Below, one piece after another: positions 44,592-56,688 of a stretch of 64,000 bases of DNA (the stretch's first letter is position 1; each line of letters starts with the position of its first letter). A program made the translations under genes and the position numbers. This DNA comes from Mikania micrantha (Eukaryota > Streptophyta > Magnoliopsida > Asterales > Asteraceae). The stretch covers positions 56,318,031 to 56,382,030 of the forward strand of contig CM018682.1 of NCBI GenBank assembly GCA_009363875.1, written 5' to 3'. The notes under the pieces were generated by a model. The model searched no databases, had not been told where the DNA came from, and saw only the letters and a list, made by a program, of their open reading frames with translations.

Positions 44592-46135
44592 TGTGACACC
44601 CGGCAATTTAAGGTAAATTGCAACCATTACAACTCTGTATTTCACATTCATACTTTTTGGATTTCATTTAATTAGGTTTAATAGAATGAGTTAAACACAA
44701 ACAACTGTGAAACAATAGTTCAAAAAACTATCGAATCGTACTTTGCACATTGATTTTGGAAACCAAGTGTGGCAAACACAAATGCAAAAATAATAATTCC
44801 AGAAATTATTGAATTGTGCATTACACGTTGATTATGATTAATCAAGCATGCAAACATTTCATAAAGACAAACACAAACGATCATCGATAATTCGAGAAAT
44901 TATCAAAATGCGCACGAATCTCACGAACGTTGGTGAACAAACAATGAACATACAAACATATATGTTATTACGAGATTTTGTGCTAAACCTGAACTAGACG
45001 TTTAGGATAAATGTTACGAATCGAACGCAAACAAAACGAATCAACGAAATCGAAAAACTGAAAAATGAAGCCTTCGCAGTACGTGAAGAACCCTCGATGA
45101 AATGCTTCGCGGTACGCGAAGCATGAGCGGGAGTTGTGAACCCCGAAATCCTTGCCGGTACGCCAAGGCCATGCAACAAAGACATTGGCAGTACGCGGCG
45201 TGTCTCGGGGGAGAACCCGAATATTTTATTCATCGTGATACGCAGAGGCCATGCAGCTAAGGCTTGGCGGTCGACGGGTCCCAGAAGACAAAACTTTAAA
45301 AAAGCAACCCCATTCTTTTTCCACTTGGTTCCTTTACATTTTCGAGTTTCTACTTTCTCTCTTGACTAAAACTCACTAGAACCAACACTCAAACCCTCTG
45401 GAAACACCTTTGAAGCTATCTTTTGGTGTTTGGAAGCGAGTGGAGCTCTAAGGAAGCTGTAGGAAGCCATCAAGAAGCAAGGACCACACCATCAGCCATT
45501 CCCAAGACCTTGTACTGCTGTCTAGCATAGATTCGAGCATCAAACCCCTTCTAAGGTAGTTTTATATGCTTATCTATGGTTAGATCGTACATGCATAGTG
45601 TAAAAACACACATGCAAGTGTGTTTGAACCCATGCAACTCCTTGTAGCTCACATGCACGAAATTGTTGGTGTTCTTTAGTGATTTTAATGTATTTTCACT
45701 GGGATTGAAGTTAGAAATCATCTAGGATTGGGTCTTGATTGATTTATTGATGATTTGTGAGACTTACCATACAAGAAAACTTTTATGGTGCATGTTGTAG
45801 ATTTGTGATGATCTAGACATGTTAGACATGTCTAGAATGTTGCCAAATGTATATTGAGGTGTTAAGAAACACATTTGGATAGTTGGATTTCTGAAAATAT
45901 GGTTTCATGACAGACTTACTATTTTTAGAAACTTTTGAAAACCAAAAGAGGGACTTTGATGTTTTAACATGTTTTGTTGATTTGTGATTATTGAAATATG
46001 TTTAAAAATGATTTCTAAACATTTTGGGAAATTTGATTTGCGAAAACGGACCTTTAAACGAATATTTACTATTTAAGGAAACTTTATTTTGGGCAACATG
46101 GCATAAAAGGTGATTTATGCACAACGATATGTTCT
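44592..46135 (+). repeat. 5' part of an LTR related to 3990-6767
   Basis: TGTGACACCCGGCAATTTA matches the start of the 3990 LTR, and similarity continues through the hairpin cluster (45060-45290), the GACATGTCTAGA stretch (about 45820), and TTATGCACAACGATATG near 46115. It then ends abruptly in AT-rich DNA. No partner end or duplication found. Confidence 0.75.
45060..45290. repeat. second GTAC-palindrome cluster
   Basis: Variants such as CTTCGCGGTACGCGAAGC (a near-perfect 18-base palindrome), CTTGCCGGTACGCCAAGG and CTTCGCAGTACGTGAAG. The copies differ by compensating changes in places, as expected if the pairing matters. Confidence 0.65.
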
Positions 46136-46752
46136 AATCAGTTTTATAATATCTTTTTCTTTTTTCGAATATTATTATATTTGTTTTGGTAATTATAACA
46201 TCAAAATCTGGTATAAAACTACTTTAATGTTTATAACATCAAAATCTGGCACAAAAATAATTTAATATTTATCATAAACTTTTTAAATTATAAAACAAAA
46301 ATGGCGAACATTTAAAACAATTTGTAATAAATTTCTAAAACACATTTTATTAAATTATAAAATAATGTAAATTGTTACAAACTTTACAAATCTATTTCAA
46401 CTTATAAACATACATTTTTTTTGTTTCGGTAAAATTTTTAAAACTATAAGAAACTTTAAAATTCTAAAATTATTTGGTATATAGTTATTATTTTATTTTA
46501 TTTATTTATTTATTTTTCAATAGGCAATATTTAGACAATATAAGTTTTACAAAATGGTTTATAATTTTTGTAACATAAATTTTTTAATATATATATTATA
46601 TATATATAGGAGTGGATTCAAATAATAACTCACTCTTAAAGCAATAACCCAGATAACTTTGCCAAGATTAAGCCAAATCTTGGATATTTTTTTTTGAATA
46701 TCATTGTAACACATTTTAAACACTATGTTCTTTTATGAGTTTGGGAAATTTC
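46136..46752. other. AT-rich spacer
   Basis: No genes. A short imperfect direct repeat (ATAACATCAAAATCTGG at about 46196 and 46232), a TTTA run near 46495, and a TATATA run near 46585-46607 followed by AGGAGTGGATTCAAATAATA, which looks like a transposon edge I cannot assign. Confidence 0.5.
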
Positions 46753-48504
46753 ATCACTAAAGCACACAAGTACCTTAGGAAGAAGTGTATAGCATTTTTA
46801 GCACACGTTGTGAAAAAGAAAGAGAAAGGAAAGAGCATTGAAGACGTTCTTGTGATAAGATATTTTCCTGAAGTATTTCCAGACGACTTGCCGGGTCTTC
46901 CACCAGAACGTCAAGTAGAATTTCGATTTGATTTAGTACTTGGTGCGAACCTAGTCGCCAAAGCCCCTTACTGACTTGCGCCTTCGGGGTTGCAAGAATT
47001 GGCGAGCCAATTACAAGAACTGACTGATAAGGGATTCATTCGCCCTAGCCATTCACCATGGGGTGCACTGGTCTTGTTTGTAAAGAAGAAGGACGGGTCA
47101 TTCCGAATGTGCATCGATTACCGCGAATTGAACAAGCCGACTATCAAGAATCGATATCCTTTGCCACGCATATATGATCTTTTCGATCCACTTCAAGGCT
47201 CGGCATCGTTTTCAAAGATCGATCTTAGGTCTGGGTATCATCAACTTCGTGTAAATGATGATGATATTCCCAAAATGGCTTTCAGAACAAGATATGGCCA
47301 TCATGAATTTCTGGTAATGCCTTTCGGCCTTACCAATGCACCGACGGTTTTCATGGATCTCATGAACCATGTTTGCAGGCCATACTTGGATAAATTTGTG
47401 ATTGTGTTCATTGATGATATTTTGATATACTCAAAGAGCAAAGAAGAGCACGAGCAACACCTTAAGTAGGTTTTGGAGATCTTAAGAAAAGAACAACTGT
47501 ATGCCAAATTCTCCAAGTGTGAATTCTAGCTTAAGGAAGTTCAATTCTTGGGACACATAGTCAATGAAAAGGGTGTTCACGTGGATCCTACGAAGATTGA
47601 TGCGGTGAAGAATTGGAGTACACCGAACACACCAACGGAGATTCGATCATTTCTTGGATTTGCTGGTTATTACCGGCGGTTTATTTCGAATTTCTCCAGG
47701 ATTGCTGTCCCTCTTACTTCTTTAACTCAAAAGGACAAACCTTATGAGTGGGGACCAAAACAAGAAGAGGCATTTCAGACTTTGAAGCAGAAACTTTGCG
47801 ATGCTCCTGTCTTGACACTGCCTGATGGAAACGATGATTTTTTAGTTTACTGTGATGCATCCAACCTAGATCTCGGCTGTATCCTTATGTAGCGGGGAAA
47901 GGTTGTGGCATATGCATCAAGACAGCTGAAAATTCATGAGAAGAACTACACTACACATGACTTGGAACTTGGTGCAGTCGTCTTTGCTTGGAAGATATGG
48001 AGACATTATATTTATGGCACAAAGTGTGTAGTCTTTACAGATCATAAAAGTTTGCAGCACATTCTCAATCAGAAAGAGCTTAATATGAGACAACGGAGAT
48101 GGGTTGAACTGTTGAATGATTATGACTGCTAAACTTGCTACCATCCTGGCAAAGAGAATGTAGAAGCAGATGCGCTTAGTCACAAGAGTAATGTTTAAAT
48201 CCATAGTGTCCGAGTTCACACTAACCTCCATAATGATGTTCTCACAGCCCAACAACACTCATTGGCTCAAGATAACTTGAAAAATGAGATGTCTTGTGGG
48301 GCCGAGATACTATTGGAAACTAAGGATGATGGTTTGATGTATTACATGAATCGGTTGTGGATACCGAACAGAGATGATCTTAGAATGATGATTTTGGATG
48401 AAGCTCATAAGTCTCGTTACTCAATCCATCCGGGTGCTGATAAGATGTATCAAGCCCTTAGAGCCTTGTACTAGTGGCCTGGAATGAAGAAGGATATTGC
48501 TGAG
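46753..48504 (+). pseudogene. element C pol, duplicate 1 (RT, RNase H, start of integrase)
   Basis: HKYLRKKCIAFLAHVV, FPDDLPGLPPER, GFIRPSHSPWGALVLFVKKK, SFRMCIDYRELN, FSKIDLRSGYHQ, PFGLTNAPTVF, FIDDILIYS, FLGHIVN, AGYYRRFISNFSRIA; RNase H with VYCDASNLDLGC, TTHDLELGAV, VFTDHKSLQHI, MRQRRWVELLNDYD; integrase zinc His pair (AHKS, IHPG). Stops at 46972 (TGA), 47467, 47528, 47888, 48130 (TAA) and 48472. Those at 47467, 47528, 48130 and 48472 are sense codons in duplicate 2. Cut at 48504 by G. Confidence 0.9.
48500..48504. repeat. target site duplication CTGAG of copia element G
   Basis: CTGAG at 48500-48504 before TGTTGGACC, and CTGAG at 60529-60533 after CCTACA. The undisturbed site, GCTGAGTATGTG, is present once in duplicate 2 of the host element (about 62196). 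Confidence 0.96.
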
Positions 48505-49065
48505 TGTTGGACCAAAAGAACCAATGAGCCTGATCAGAAAATCCTCTAAGTCCCACAGGCTCACAACAACTGAAATAGAACACAAAGGCTGAAGACAAAC
48601 AACTGTTGAAGAGAAGATCTGAAGAGTTACAAGCTCTGAAGAACAAGTCTTCAGACGTTGTTCACAACAGCTGAAGTGTTAGCTTTCAGCTGTTGTGGTG
48701 TTTAGTTTAGTCTTCAGTAGTTTCCTTTCAATACTTGTAAAAAGTCTGATGAGTAGTTTACTCATCAGATGTTGTCGTCTTCTTTCAGTAGTTTAGTTAT
48801 TTTCAGTAGTTATATTTTGTCTGTTAGATGTCAACATCTTGTGACATCATCAGACGTCACTGCTTCTATATTAGGGCAGTTGACACATTGAATTTTGTAA
48901 CGAAGTTATTGCGATTGAAAGAATTATTCCTTTTGCAGAAATTCTCTTTCTATAACAAACTTGTGCTTTACTGTTTGATTGAATTAACTTTGTTCTTGCT
49001 AATATTGAGCTAATTCATCGTTGAATTCCGCTGCTATTGATCAAATGAGAACATCTGATCCTACA
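48505..49065 (+). repeat. 5' LTR of element G (561 bp)
   Basis: TGTTGGACCAAAAGAACC to GAACATCTGATCCTACA. It holds short inverted pieces (CAGCTGAAG / CTTTCAGCTG near 48670-48690; TCTGATGAGTAG / CTACTCATCAGA-like near 48747-48770). It repeats at 59968-60528. Confidence 0.96.
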
Positions 49066-49067
49066 AA

Positions 49068-49079
49068 TGGTATCAGAGC
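49068..49079 (+). promoter_or_regulatory. primer binding site of element G
   Basis: TGGTATCAGAGC two bases after the LTR, complementary to initiator Met tRNA; typical of copia elements in plants. Confidence 0.95.
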
Positions 49080-49296
49080 TGGTTAATCATTGATCGATTA
49101 TACAATTGATCTCTGAAACTGCTCAATTCAGTTCTCTGGTTGATCGAATTTGCCGATTAGTAAGAATTCGTTATAGATTGACATTTTCTATTAACTTCTG
49201 TTGATTTGTTTTTGAATATCAATTTGTGTTGAATCAATTGGTTGGAATTTACATTAATTCATTTGAATTTCCTTGCTATTGAGTGAATCTGAGATC

Positions 49297-50343
49297 ATGA
49301 CTACTCCAAACAATGATCCGCACAATACAGGCTCCGCAACCAAGCCTCCTATGCTGGTTCGGAGTGAGTACAACATTTGGCAACGTCGAATGCTACATCA
49401 CCTGTCAATTAATAGTGCAGGATGTTGGAAATCTGTAGTGCATGGTCCGTATAAACCCATGATCACTAACCCTGAAACTAAAATCATGATTCCGAAACCA
49501 TCGGATATGTATTCAGATGAGGATATCAAATTGTTTGAAATTGATGCGAAAGCTCATGGTATTCTGGCCATGGCTTTGCCGAATGAGATTTATTCAGGCT
49601 TAATGCATCATGATACTGCTCATGATCTCTGGGTTGCACTGAAAGAACAATTTGGTGGAACCGATGAGGTTTTAGCAAACACAAGAGAAATCCTTGCACA
49701 GCAGTATGAGACCTTTTCTCATAGAAAGGGTGAATCATTGACTCAACAATTTGAGCGGTTTTCATGTTTGATTTCTGAATTGAAAATGGTTAAGCAGGAA
49801 TATACTAATAGTCAGATGAATAACAGATTTCTCAGATCATTGCCTGAGAGATGGGACACATATACAATTGTCCTACGCTCTAATGCTAATTTAGAAAATC
49901 TATCCCTCACCCAACTCCATGGGAAACTCTTAACATTTGAGAGAGAGGTAGAACAGAAAAGAAAGCTGTCTTCATCTGGCAAGCTAACTGATGACTTTAT
50001 TGCTGGAAATACTGCTTTGATTGGTCAAGAGTCTGAGTTTAATGGGTCTGAATGTTCTTATGATGAACATATTGATTTCTCTACTAACAATGTTGAACAT
50101 GCTTTTGTGGGAGTTGATGGTAATGCAGGAAATTATGGTGATAATCTGTGTTTTGTGATGGATGACTTGAAAGGAATCCCAGATGATGATCTGGAGGAAA
50201 TGGATATTTTAAGTCAGATGGCATTAATCAACATCAGATCTCAAAAGTTCTACAAAAGAACTGGAAGAAAATTTCCCGGCATATCTGGCAAAACCAAAGT
50301 TGGTTTTGACAAAGGGAAGTTGAGATGCCACAAGTGTCACAGG
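49297..50343 (+). pseudogene. gag of element G, N-terminal part
   Basis: ATG 49297 (MTTPNNDPHN) is preferred over the upstream in-frame TTG at 49273. Contains the copia UBN2-type gag signature: YNIWQRRMLHHL, AHGILAMALPNEIY, TAHDLWVALKEQFGG, FSHRKGESLTQQFERF and RFLRSLPERWDTY (about residues 30-190). Gag forms the cytoplasmic particle. The frame runs open for some 350 codons to the zinc knuckle CHKCHR, where the hAT element begins at 50344. Its first Cys pair (50327-50335 region) is thus separated from the His and last Cys at 50770-50790. Confidence 0.92.
50336..50343. repeat. 8 bp target site duplication GTCACAGG of the hAT element
   Basis: GTCACAGG at 50336-50343 and at 50760-50767. Removing one copy and the insert rejoins the zinc knuckle frame. 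Eight bases is the hAT size. Confidence 0.92.
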
Positions 50344-50759
50344 TATGCCTGGCAAAATGGGCGGGTCGGGTCGGGTTGGGTAACGGGTCAGAACAGGTTC
50401 GGGTCAGGATGGGTGCGGGTCAGAACGGGTTCTAAGCAAAATGAATTCGGGTCTAAATGGATTGTTCTTAAAAAACATCAATTTAATTTAACTTAAGATG
50501 TGTTATAAGTAAACAAATAGTCAATTTGGATAATTTTTAGTGATTTTCTCATCAAATATGTTATTAATCATTCTTAAATGTTTGAATCCATTGCATTTAC
50601 ATACTTTTTTGATTACCCGTCTTGATCCGCATTGTATTTAAGTGCTACCCATCTCAACCCATTCAATACTATGATATTACCCATCTCAACCCATTATACT
50701 ATAATTGTTTACCCAAACCAACCCATTTCCTTTGACATGGGTAAAAATTGCCACCTCTA
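50344..50759. mobile_element. non-autonomous hAT element (416 bp)
   Basis: Starts TATGCCTGGCAAAATGGG and ends with the complement of TAGAGGTGGCAATTTTTACC. The TIRs share TGGCAA and TA ends with four mismatches in the first 14. GGGTCGGGT-type repeats near one end and TTACCC/CCCAT near the other are typical of plant hAT MITEs (known). No transposase coding; it depends on one elsewhere. Confidence 0.88.
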
Positions 50760-50767
50760 GTCACAGG

Positions 50768-52713
50768 CTTGGTCATTTTGCTAGAGAGTGCAAATCTACT
50801 GGACCTAGTTCCTCTGCACCCTTTGTGACCTTTCCTAGCAATAACCCACAAAACAAAGGACAACAATCTTCTGGGTCTGGTCAACAACAATTTTATCCAG
50901 CTCATTTTGTACCACAAAGTCCCATGCCTTATCCATATCCATGCTTTTACATGCCTCAACCTACTCACACTCCAGCATTAATTCCTTCACAATCCCCTGC
51001 TCTTCCTGATCCCAGCAAATCACAAACCAATCAACAGCCTCAACAACAACAACATCAGAGCTTCTTCACCCCTGGAGTAGCTGATTGGAGTAGTTTACCT
51101 GATGACTTATCTGATTTCAATATGCAGATGTACTTTGAATCTGGTCCACATGGTGGAGACAATCCATTTGGGAATCTTGCTTTGATGGCTATTGATTCAA
51201 CTGACACCTCAAGTTCAACTTCTTCAACATCCCAGGTATCATCTGAATCCAAAGCTAAGTTGTGTTCAGAGTCTTGTGTTTCAGCATTTGCTTCCATTAG
51301 AGAAATCAATGTTGAATTAATCAATGAGAAGTTGGATTTAGAAAGGGTCATGACAAAGAATAAAACTGAATTTGAGAAAGTTTTGAATGAAAAAGAGTCT
51401 AAAATTTATAAACTCAAGTGTCAATTGTCTGATGAAAAGGCTAGGGTGGAAGTCATGCTTGTAAAACACAATGATCTGAAACAAACACTTGCAGCAACCC
51501 AAGTAGAATGTGCAAAGTGGGTTGAATCTTGCAAGGGGTTTGAGTTGCTGTTAAACAAGCAAACAGCATCCAATGTGAAGTTTGGTATTGGATACAATCA
51601 CACTGCCCCCCAGCTGATTATACACCAAAAAATCTTGATTGTGAGTCTGAAGGGGACAGTGTATACCAATCCACCAAATCTTCAGAAAAGTCTGATGCTG
51701 AAGAATCATTTGAAAGTGAGTTAAGTGCATGCAAATCTGAGTCTGACACTGTGGATATTGAGACATATTCTTATTCAATTGGGTGTACAAATGTCATTCA
51801 GAATGACTCATGTCAGGATAGTGTCTTAGTTGAGATTAATCCTGATGAAAAAGTTTTCAATGCATTAAATTTAAAACTGATTGAGTCAGATGGGCATGGC
51901 ACTGGAGAGAAAGATGCACGGCTTTTGATAAGCCAAAGTGTCTCATCAGCAGTTATAGAAAAAGCTGGTAATGTTACAACTGCTGATGACAATTGTGTTG
52001 ATAGACAAGTACTGAAGAATAACTCTTCAGAGGTTATCAACACATCAGTTGTTGTCAAAAAGTCTACAAAGTCTGATGTTAAACAAGTACTGAAGAAGAA
52101 AAATTCTGTCTCTAAGTCTTCAGTACTTGTCGATACTCACAAGGAGAAACAAAAGAGGGTGCCTTGTGAAATTTGTAGGTTGTTTAATCATTCCTCTGAT
52201 GCATGCTGGTACAGGAAAGGTTCTAAATTCAATAAAATTAAGAACAAAAACAAGAACATCCTCAAAATGAAAACTGAATTTCGTTCCAAGTTTGTACCAG
52301 AATCATCAGTAAGTTCAAAATCTAGAAAAACCTCACATGGAAATGAATCAAATATTTCCAAGAAAGGTAAAGGGGTTGTTCCAGATTCAAAGAAACAACA
52401 CTTGAAATATTCTTCATCAATTAAGCACACTAAGGTGATCAAACACAAAAATCAAAAGTCAGGTCCTAATGTGTCTAATGAAATCAAAATGTTGACACAA
52501 AACCATAATCAACTAATGTTAATGATGCAACAATTGCTAGGAAGAGTCAATCTAGCAGAGGCATCATTTCATAAGAAGAAACCAAGGTCAAAAACCAAGG
52601 TTAAATCTTTTGACCAGAATGATTCAAGTGTTGGTTCAAATGAAAATGTTAATTTTGTTTCTTCATGTGTTAACAGACCCAAAACCAAACTGGTTTGGGT
52701 CCCAAAGTCTAAC
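50768..52713 (+). pseudogene. gag of element G, C-terminal part
   Basis: Resumes with LGHFARECK to complete the CCHC knuckle. Then a Ser/Gln/Pro-rich region (SQTNQQPQQQQHQ), DWSSLPDDLSD, a likely coiled coil (about 51280-51500, NEKLDLERVMTKNKTEFEKVL), and KWVESCKGF. A one-base loss in the C run at 51604-51609 shifts the frame near HTAPQ; coding continues in the frame of 51751-52713. That part has a Cys-His remnant CEICRLFNHSSDAC and a Met/Gln end, LMLMMQQLL. It ends VWVPKSN at TGA 52714-52716, in frame with the protease. Confidence 0.85.
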
Positions 52714-52716
52714 TGA

Positions 52717-53094
52717 GTGTGTTGGTGTATGCAGGGTCCTTCAGCATGCCAAAATAGCATCTGGTATGTTGACAGTGGAGGATCCATGCATATGACTGGG
52801 AGCAGATATCTTCTTAATGACTATTTTACAAGAAGGAAGGGATTTGTATCCTTTGGAAATGATGCTAAGGGTTACATCGTAGGGAAAGGTATGGTAACAA
52901 ATGGTGAGATTAGGTTTGATGATGTAAATCATGTTGAGAATCTTAAGTATAATCTTCTGAGTGTTAGTCAAATGTGTGATAGGGGTCATATTTCTCTTTT
53001 CACCAAGCAAGATTGTAGGATTTTATCTTCTGATGTGTTGCCTCTGATTGGAAAAGTTTTAGATGAGTATACACTCCTTATTCTAACAGAGTAG
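52717..53094 (+). pseudogene. protease region of element G
   Basis: Follows gag with only the TGA between. SIWYVDSGGSMHMTGS holds the DSG active site (Asp codon 52771), and NLKYNLLSVSQMCD is the usual end of the copia protease region. The protease processes Gag-Pol. A one-base loss near 53085 ends the frame at TAG 53092-53094 and shifts into the integrase frame, which continues as VGKVYAFDLSKK. Confidence 0.88.
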
Positions 53095-54040
53095 GAAAGG
53101 TATATGCCTTTGATTTATCAAAGAAAATCTCTGTTAAAGGTCATCCTTGTTTATTCTCTAAGGCTTCTTTCAAGGAGTCCAATCTGTGGCATAGAAGATT
53201 AGGTCATGTGAACATCAAAAACATGAATCAATTGGTGAAACATGGATTGGTTAGAGGTCTTCCCTTAAAGGATTTTAGTTGTGATGAGAATTGCACTGCA
53301 TGCTTGAAAGGAAAGCAACACAAAGTCTCTTTTCCTCCAATTGGAGATTCCAAATCCACTGGTTGTTTGAACATGTTGCACATGGATTTATTTGGGCCAG
53401 TTCAGATAATGTCTATGGCAAAGAAGAAGTATTGTCTAGTTATTGTAGATGACTACTCAAGGTTTGTCTGGACTTTCTTCTTGCACTCAAAAGGTGAGGT
53501 TGCCAAGGCTATTATGAACTTTGTGTTGTATGTTGAAAAGCAATATTCTATACCTGTCAAGTGTGTAAGGAGTGATAATGGCACAGAATTTAGAAATCAC
53601 ATTTTGGATGAATTTTATTTGTCAAAGGGAATTCAGAGGCAGTACAGTATTCCCAGAACTCCTGAACAAAATGGTGTTGTAGAAAGGAAAAATAGAACCT
53701 TGATTGAAGCTGCCAGAACAATGCTGGCTGATTCTGGCCTGCCTTTGACCTTCTGGGCAGAAGCCATCAACACAGCTTGCTATGTGCAAAACCGGGTTCT
53801 AGTAAATCAAAGATGGTTGAAAACTCCATATGAAATACTTCACTCTCTAACCCCTTTGATTTCTTTCTTCAGAGCTTTTGGGTGTCCATGTTATATCCTT
53901 AACACCAAAGATCAACTCACAAAGTTTGATTTAAAAGTTGATGCAGGATATTTTGTTGGCTACTCTTCAACTTGCAAGGCTTATAGAGTGTTCAATTGTC
54001 GAACAAAGATTGTTGAAGAAACTCTTCATGTTAAATTCAA
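53095..54040 (+). pseudogene. integrase of element G
   Basis: Pre-integrase zinc region LWHRRLGHVN ... CTACLKGKQ (H-H-C-C). Core DDE: LLHMDLFGPVQ, VRSDNGTEF, and EQNGVVERKNRTL. Then FWAEAINTACYVQNR, FGCPCYILNTKD and GYFVGYSSTCKAYRVF close the copia integrase. It joins element DNA to the target and makes 5 bp duplications, as seen. The reading frame is uninterrupted here and remains open to 55667; it is pseudo only because it is separated from gag-protease by a frameshift. Confidence 0.92.
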
Positions 54041-55667
54041 TGAGTGTCCCAAAGACTCCATTCCTCAAAATCCTGCTGAGATGTTTGATCTTAACATCTT
54101 GCAACATGAATTTCCAGTTGAGCCTATTGGTGAAGCACATGAGGTACTTAAAGCAGATCCACCAGAAGCTTCTACAGAAACCACACACGGAAGTCCTGAT
54201 GATGAAGATGAAAGTACTCATCTGTTCAGATTTAGTGATAATCTGCCATTGTCTGCTAAATCTGATGCTCCTCCTGCTCCAGTTGCTCCTCCAAATACAA
54301 ATGCTGATGAAATTCTAGATTCTTCCACATCATTTGAAATTCCAGCTGAATTGTTCCCTGGTTCTTCATCAACATCTGCAGCAGCTGAACCCCCAGCAAA
54401 CACTTGCACTGATCTTATTCCATATCAAGAACTGAAGGATCATCCATTATCTCAAATTCTTGGTGATATTTCTGCAGGTGTTTCAACAAGAAGTCAATTA
54501 TCAAACTTTTGTCTCTATGCCTTATTTGTCAGTCAACAAGAGCCAAAGAACTATCACACTGCACTCAAAGACAATGGCTGGGTGGAAGCTATGCAGTTGG
54601 AGTTGTTGCAGTTCAAGAAACAACAAGTATGGGAGCTGGTTCCTTTACCCCAAGGTAAGTGTGCAATAGGCACTAAATGGGTGTTTAGGAATAAAACAGA
54701 TGAAAATGGTCAAATAGTTAAGAACAAGGCCAGACTGGTTGTACAGGGGTTCTCTCAGGAAGAAGGTATTGATTATGATGAGACTTTTGCCCCTGTAGGT
54801 AGACTGGAAGCAATTAGATTGGTTTTAGCATATGCTGCCTTACACAAATTAAAAGTTTTTCAAATGGATGTCAAAAGTGCTTTCTTATATGGTAAAATAA
54901 AAGAGGAAGTGTATGTGTGTCAACCACTAGGTTTTGAGGACAATAAACATCCTGATTGGGTGTACAAGCTTGATAAAGCTCTTTATGGGCTAAAACAAGC
55001 ACCTAGAGCCTGGTATGACACTCTATCCACTTTTCTTCTTAAAAATAATTTCACTAGAGGCTCCATTGATAAAACTTTGTTCATAAAGAATGTAGGACAA
55101 CATAAGCTACTTGTTCAAATTTATGTTGATGACATTATATTTGCTTCATCTGATCCAAAGTTGTGTGCTGATTTCACTGAGTTAATGACCAAACATTTTG
55201 AAATGAGTGCCATGGGGGAATTACAGTTTTTCTTGGGTCTTCAAATCAAACAAAGTACTGATGGAATTTTCATTCATCAAGCCAAATACACAAAAGATTT
55301 GTTAAAGAAATTTGATTTGCAAAACTGTAAACCATGTTCTAACCCCATGAGCAGCACCACACAACTTGATGCAGATTTGAAACGTAAATCAGTTGATGAA
55401 ACTCTTTATAGATGTATGATTGGGTCCTTGATGTATCTCACAGCATCTAGGCCAGACATTATGTTTGCTACATGTGTTTGTGCTAGATTTCAGGCTACAC
55501 CTAAAGAATCTCATTTAATTGCTGTGAAAAGAATTTTCAGATACTTGCAGGGCACTCAATCTCTGGGAATTTGGTACTCCAATGGGCATTCCTGCAAGCT
55601 GGTTGCTTTCTCTGATAGTGACTATGCAGGTTGCAAACTTACCAGAAAATCAACCTCTGGTGGTTGT
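54041..55667 (+). pseudogene. reverse transcriptase of element G
   Basis: Acidic Ser/Pro linker (54041-54420), then RT: NGWVEAMQLELLQF, KWVFRNKTDENG, ARLVVQGFSQEEG, QMDVKSAFLYGKIKEEVYV, LYGLKQAPRAWYDTL and the catalytic YVDD (55123-55134). It runs into RNase H, VAFSDSDYAGCKLTRKS. All recognisable catalytic residues are kept. TAG at 55668-55670 follows STSGGC, where the copia fragment's homologous position has Gln (CAA), so a C-to-T change is likely. Confidence 0.93.
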
Positions 55668-55670
55668 TAG

Positions 55671-56066
55671 TTTCTAGGAAACTGTTTGGTTTCTTGGCAA
55701 AGTAAGAAACAAACATCTGTGGCCACTTCCACTGCTGAAGCCGAGTACATTGCTGCTGCAAGTTGTACTTCACAAATTCTCTGGCTTCAGACTCAACTCT
55801 TGGATTATGGCATCAAAGAGTCTAAGACACCATTGTTAATGGATAGTGCCTCAGCTCTTTGTATTGTCAAGAATCCAGTTCAGCATTCTAGGACCAAACA
55901 TATTGAGATCAGACATCATTTTATAAGAGATTGTTTTGAAAAGGGTCTGATTGATCCAAAGTTTGTTCCTAGTGCTGATGAGCTTGCAGACATTTTTACT
56001 AAGCCTTTAGACACCTCCACTTTTCAAAATTTAGTTCTAAGGCTTGGTATGCTACAACTTGAATAG
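55671..56066 (+). pseudogene. RNase H C-terminal part of element G
   Basis: Same frame as RT after the TAG: VSWQSKKQTSVATSTAEAEY, TKHIEIRHHFIRDCFE, ADIFTKPLDTSTF and the end LRLGMLQLE. The usual copia RNase H ending is intact. Readthrough of the TAG would restore a continuous reading; otherwise RNase H is truncated. Confidence 0.9.
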
Positions 56067-56688
56067 ATTGGTTTTTCCAAAAATAAACTTTTAATTTTCA
56101 AAAATCCAAAAATATTACATTTTCTGTTAATAATAAAATTTTGTTTATTCACCTTGAACTTTTTGATATTTTCAGTAAATACTGATAAATATCAGAAGTA
56201 CTGATTCAAGGACAGATATGACCTTTATCAATACTCTAAGTTACAAGTACTGATGGGTATTGATTCACTAAGTACTGAAGGTCAAATATTTCTCACAAAT
56301 GCTGATGAACAACTTCTGTTCACAAGTTCTGATGAACAAATCTATCACAAACGCCTGATGAACAAATTCTGTTCACAAGTTCTGATGAACATATTTTTCA
56401 CAAAGTCTGATGAACAACTTCTGTTCACAAGTTCTGAGCCTGATGAACAAATTCTGTTCACAATTTCTGATGAACATATTTTTCACAAAGTCTGATGAGC
56501 AACTGCTGAAAACAACTGATGAACAAAATCTGTCGACAACATCTGATGAGTACCTTTACTCTTCAGATGTTTCAACCTTTGCTGTTTTCTCTATTTAACT
56601 CAAACCTTCTTCAGTTGTTTCATTATCACTTTCTCAGAACTTTAAACCTTTTTCAAAAACCTATCTTCCTTCTCAAGTCTCTGCTTCC
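56067..56688 (+). repeat. spacer with minisatellite between pol and post-pol ORF, element G
   Basis: 56067-56230 is AT-rich, without coding. 56290-56530 has four or more diverged copies of an about 50-60 base unit built from TGATGAACAA, CTGTTCACAAG and ATTTTTCACAAAG. Short open frames through it arise from the repeat. It is followed by a CT-rich stretch before the ATG at 56689. Confidence 0.8.

Noticed and set aside
46490..46610. TTTA and TATATA runs as a scaffold attachment site or MITE
   Set aside because: Simple low-complexity AT sequence; no inverted ends or duplication that I can define.
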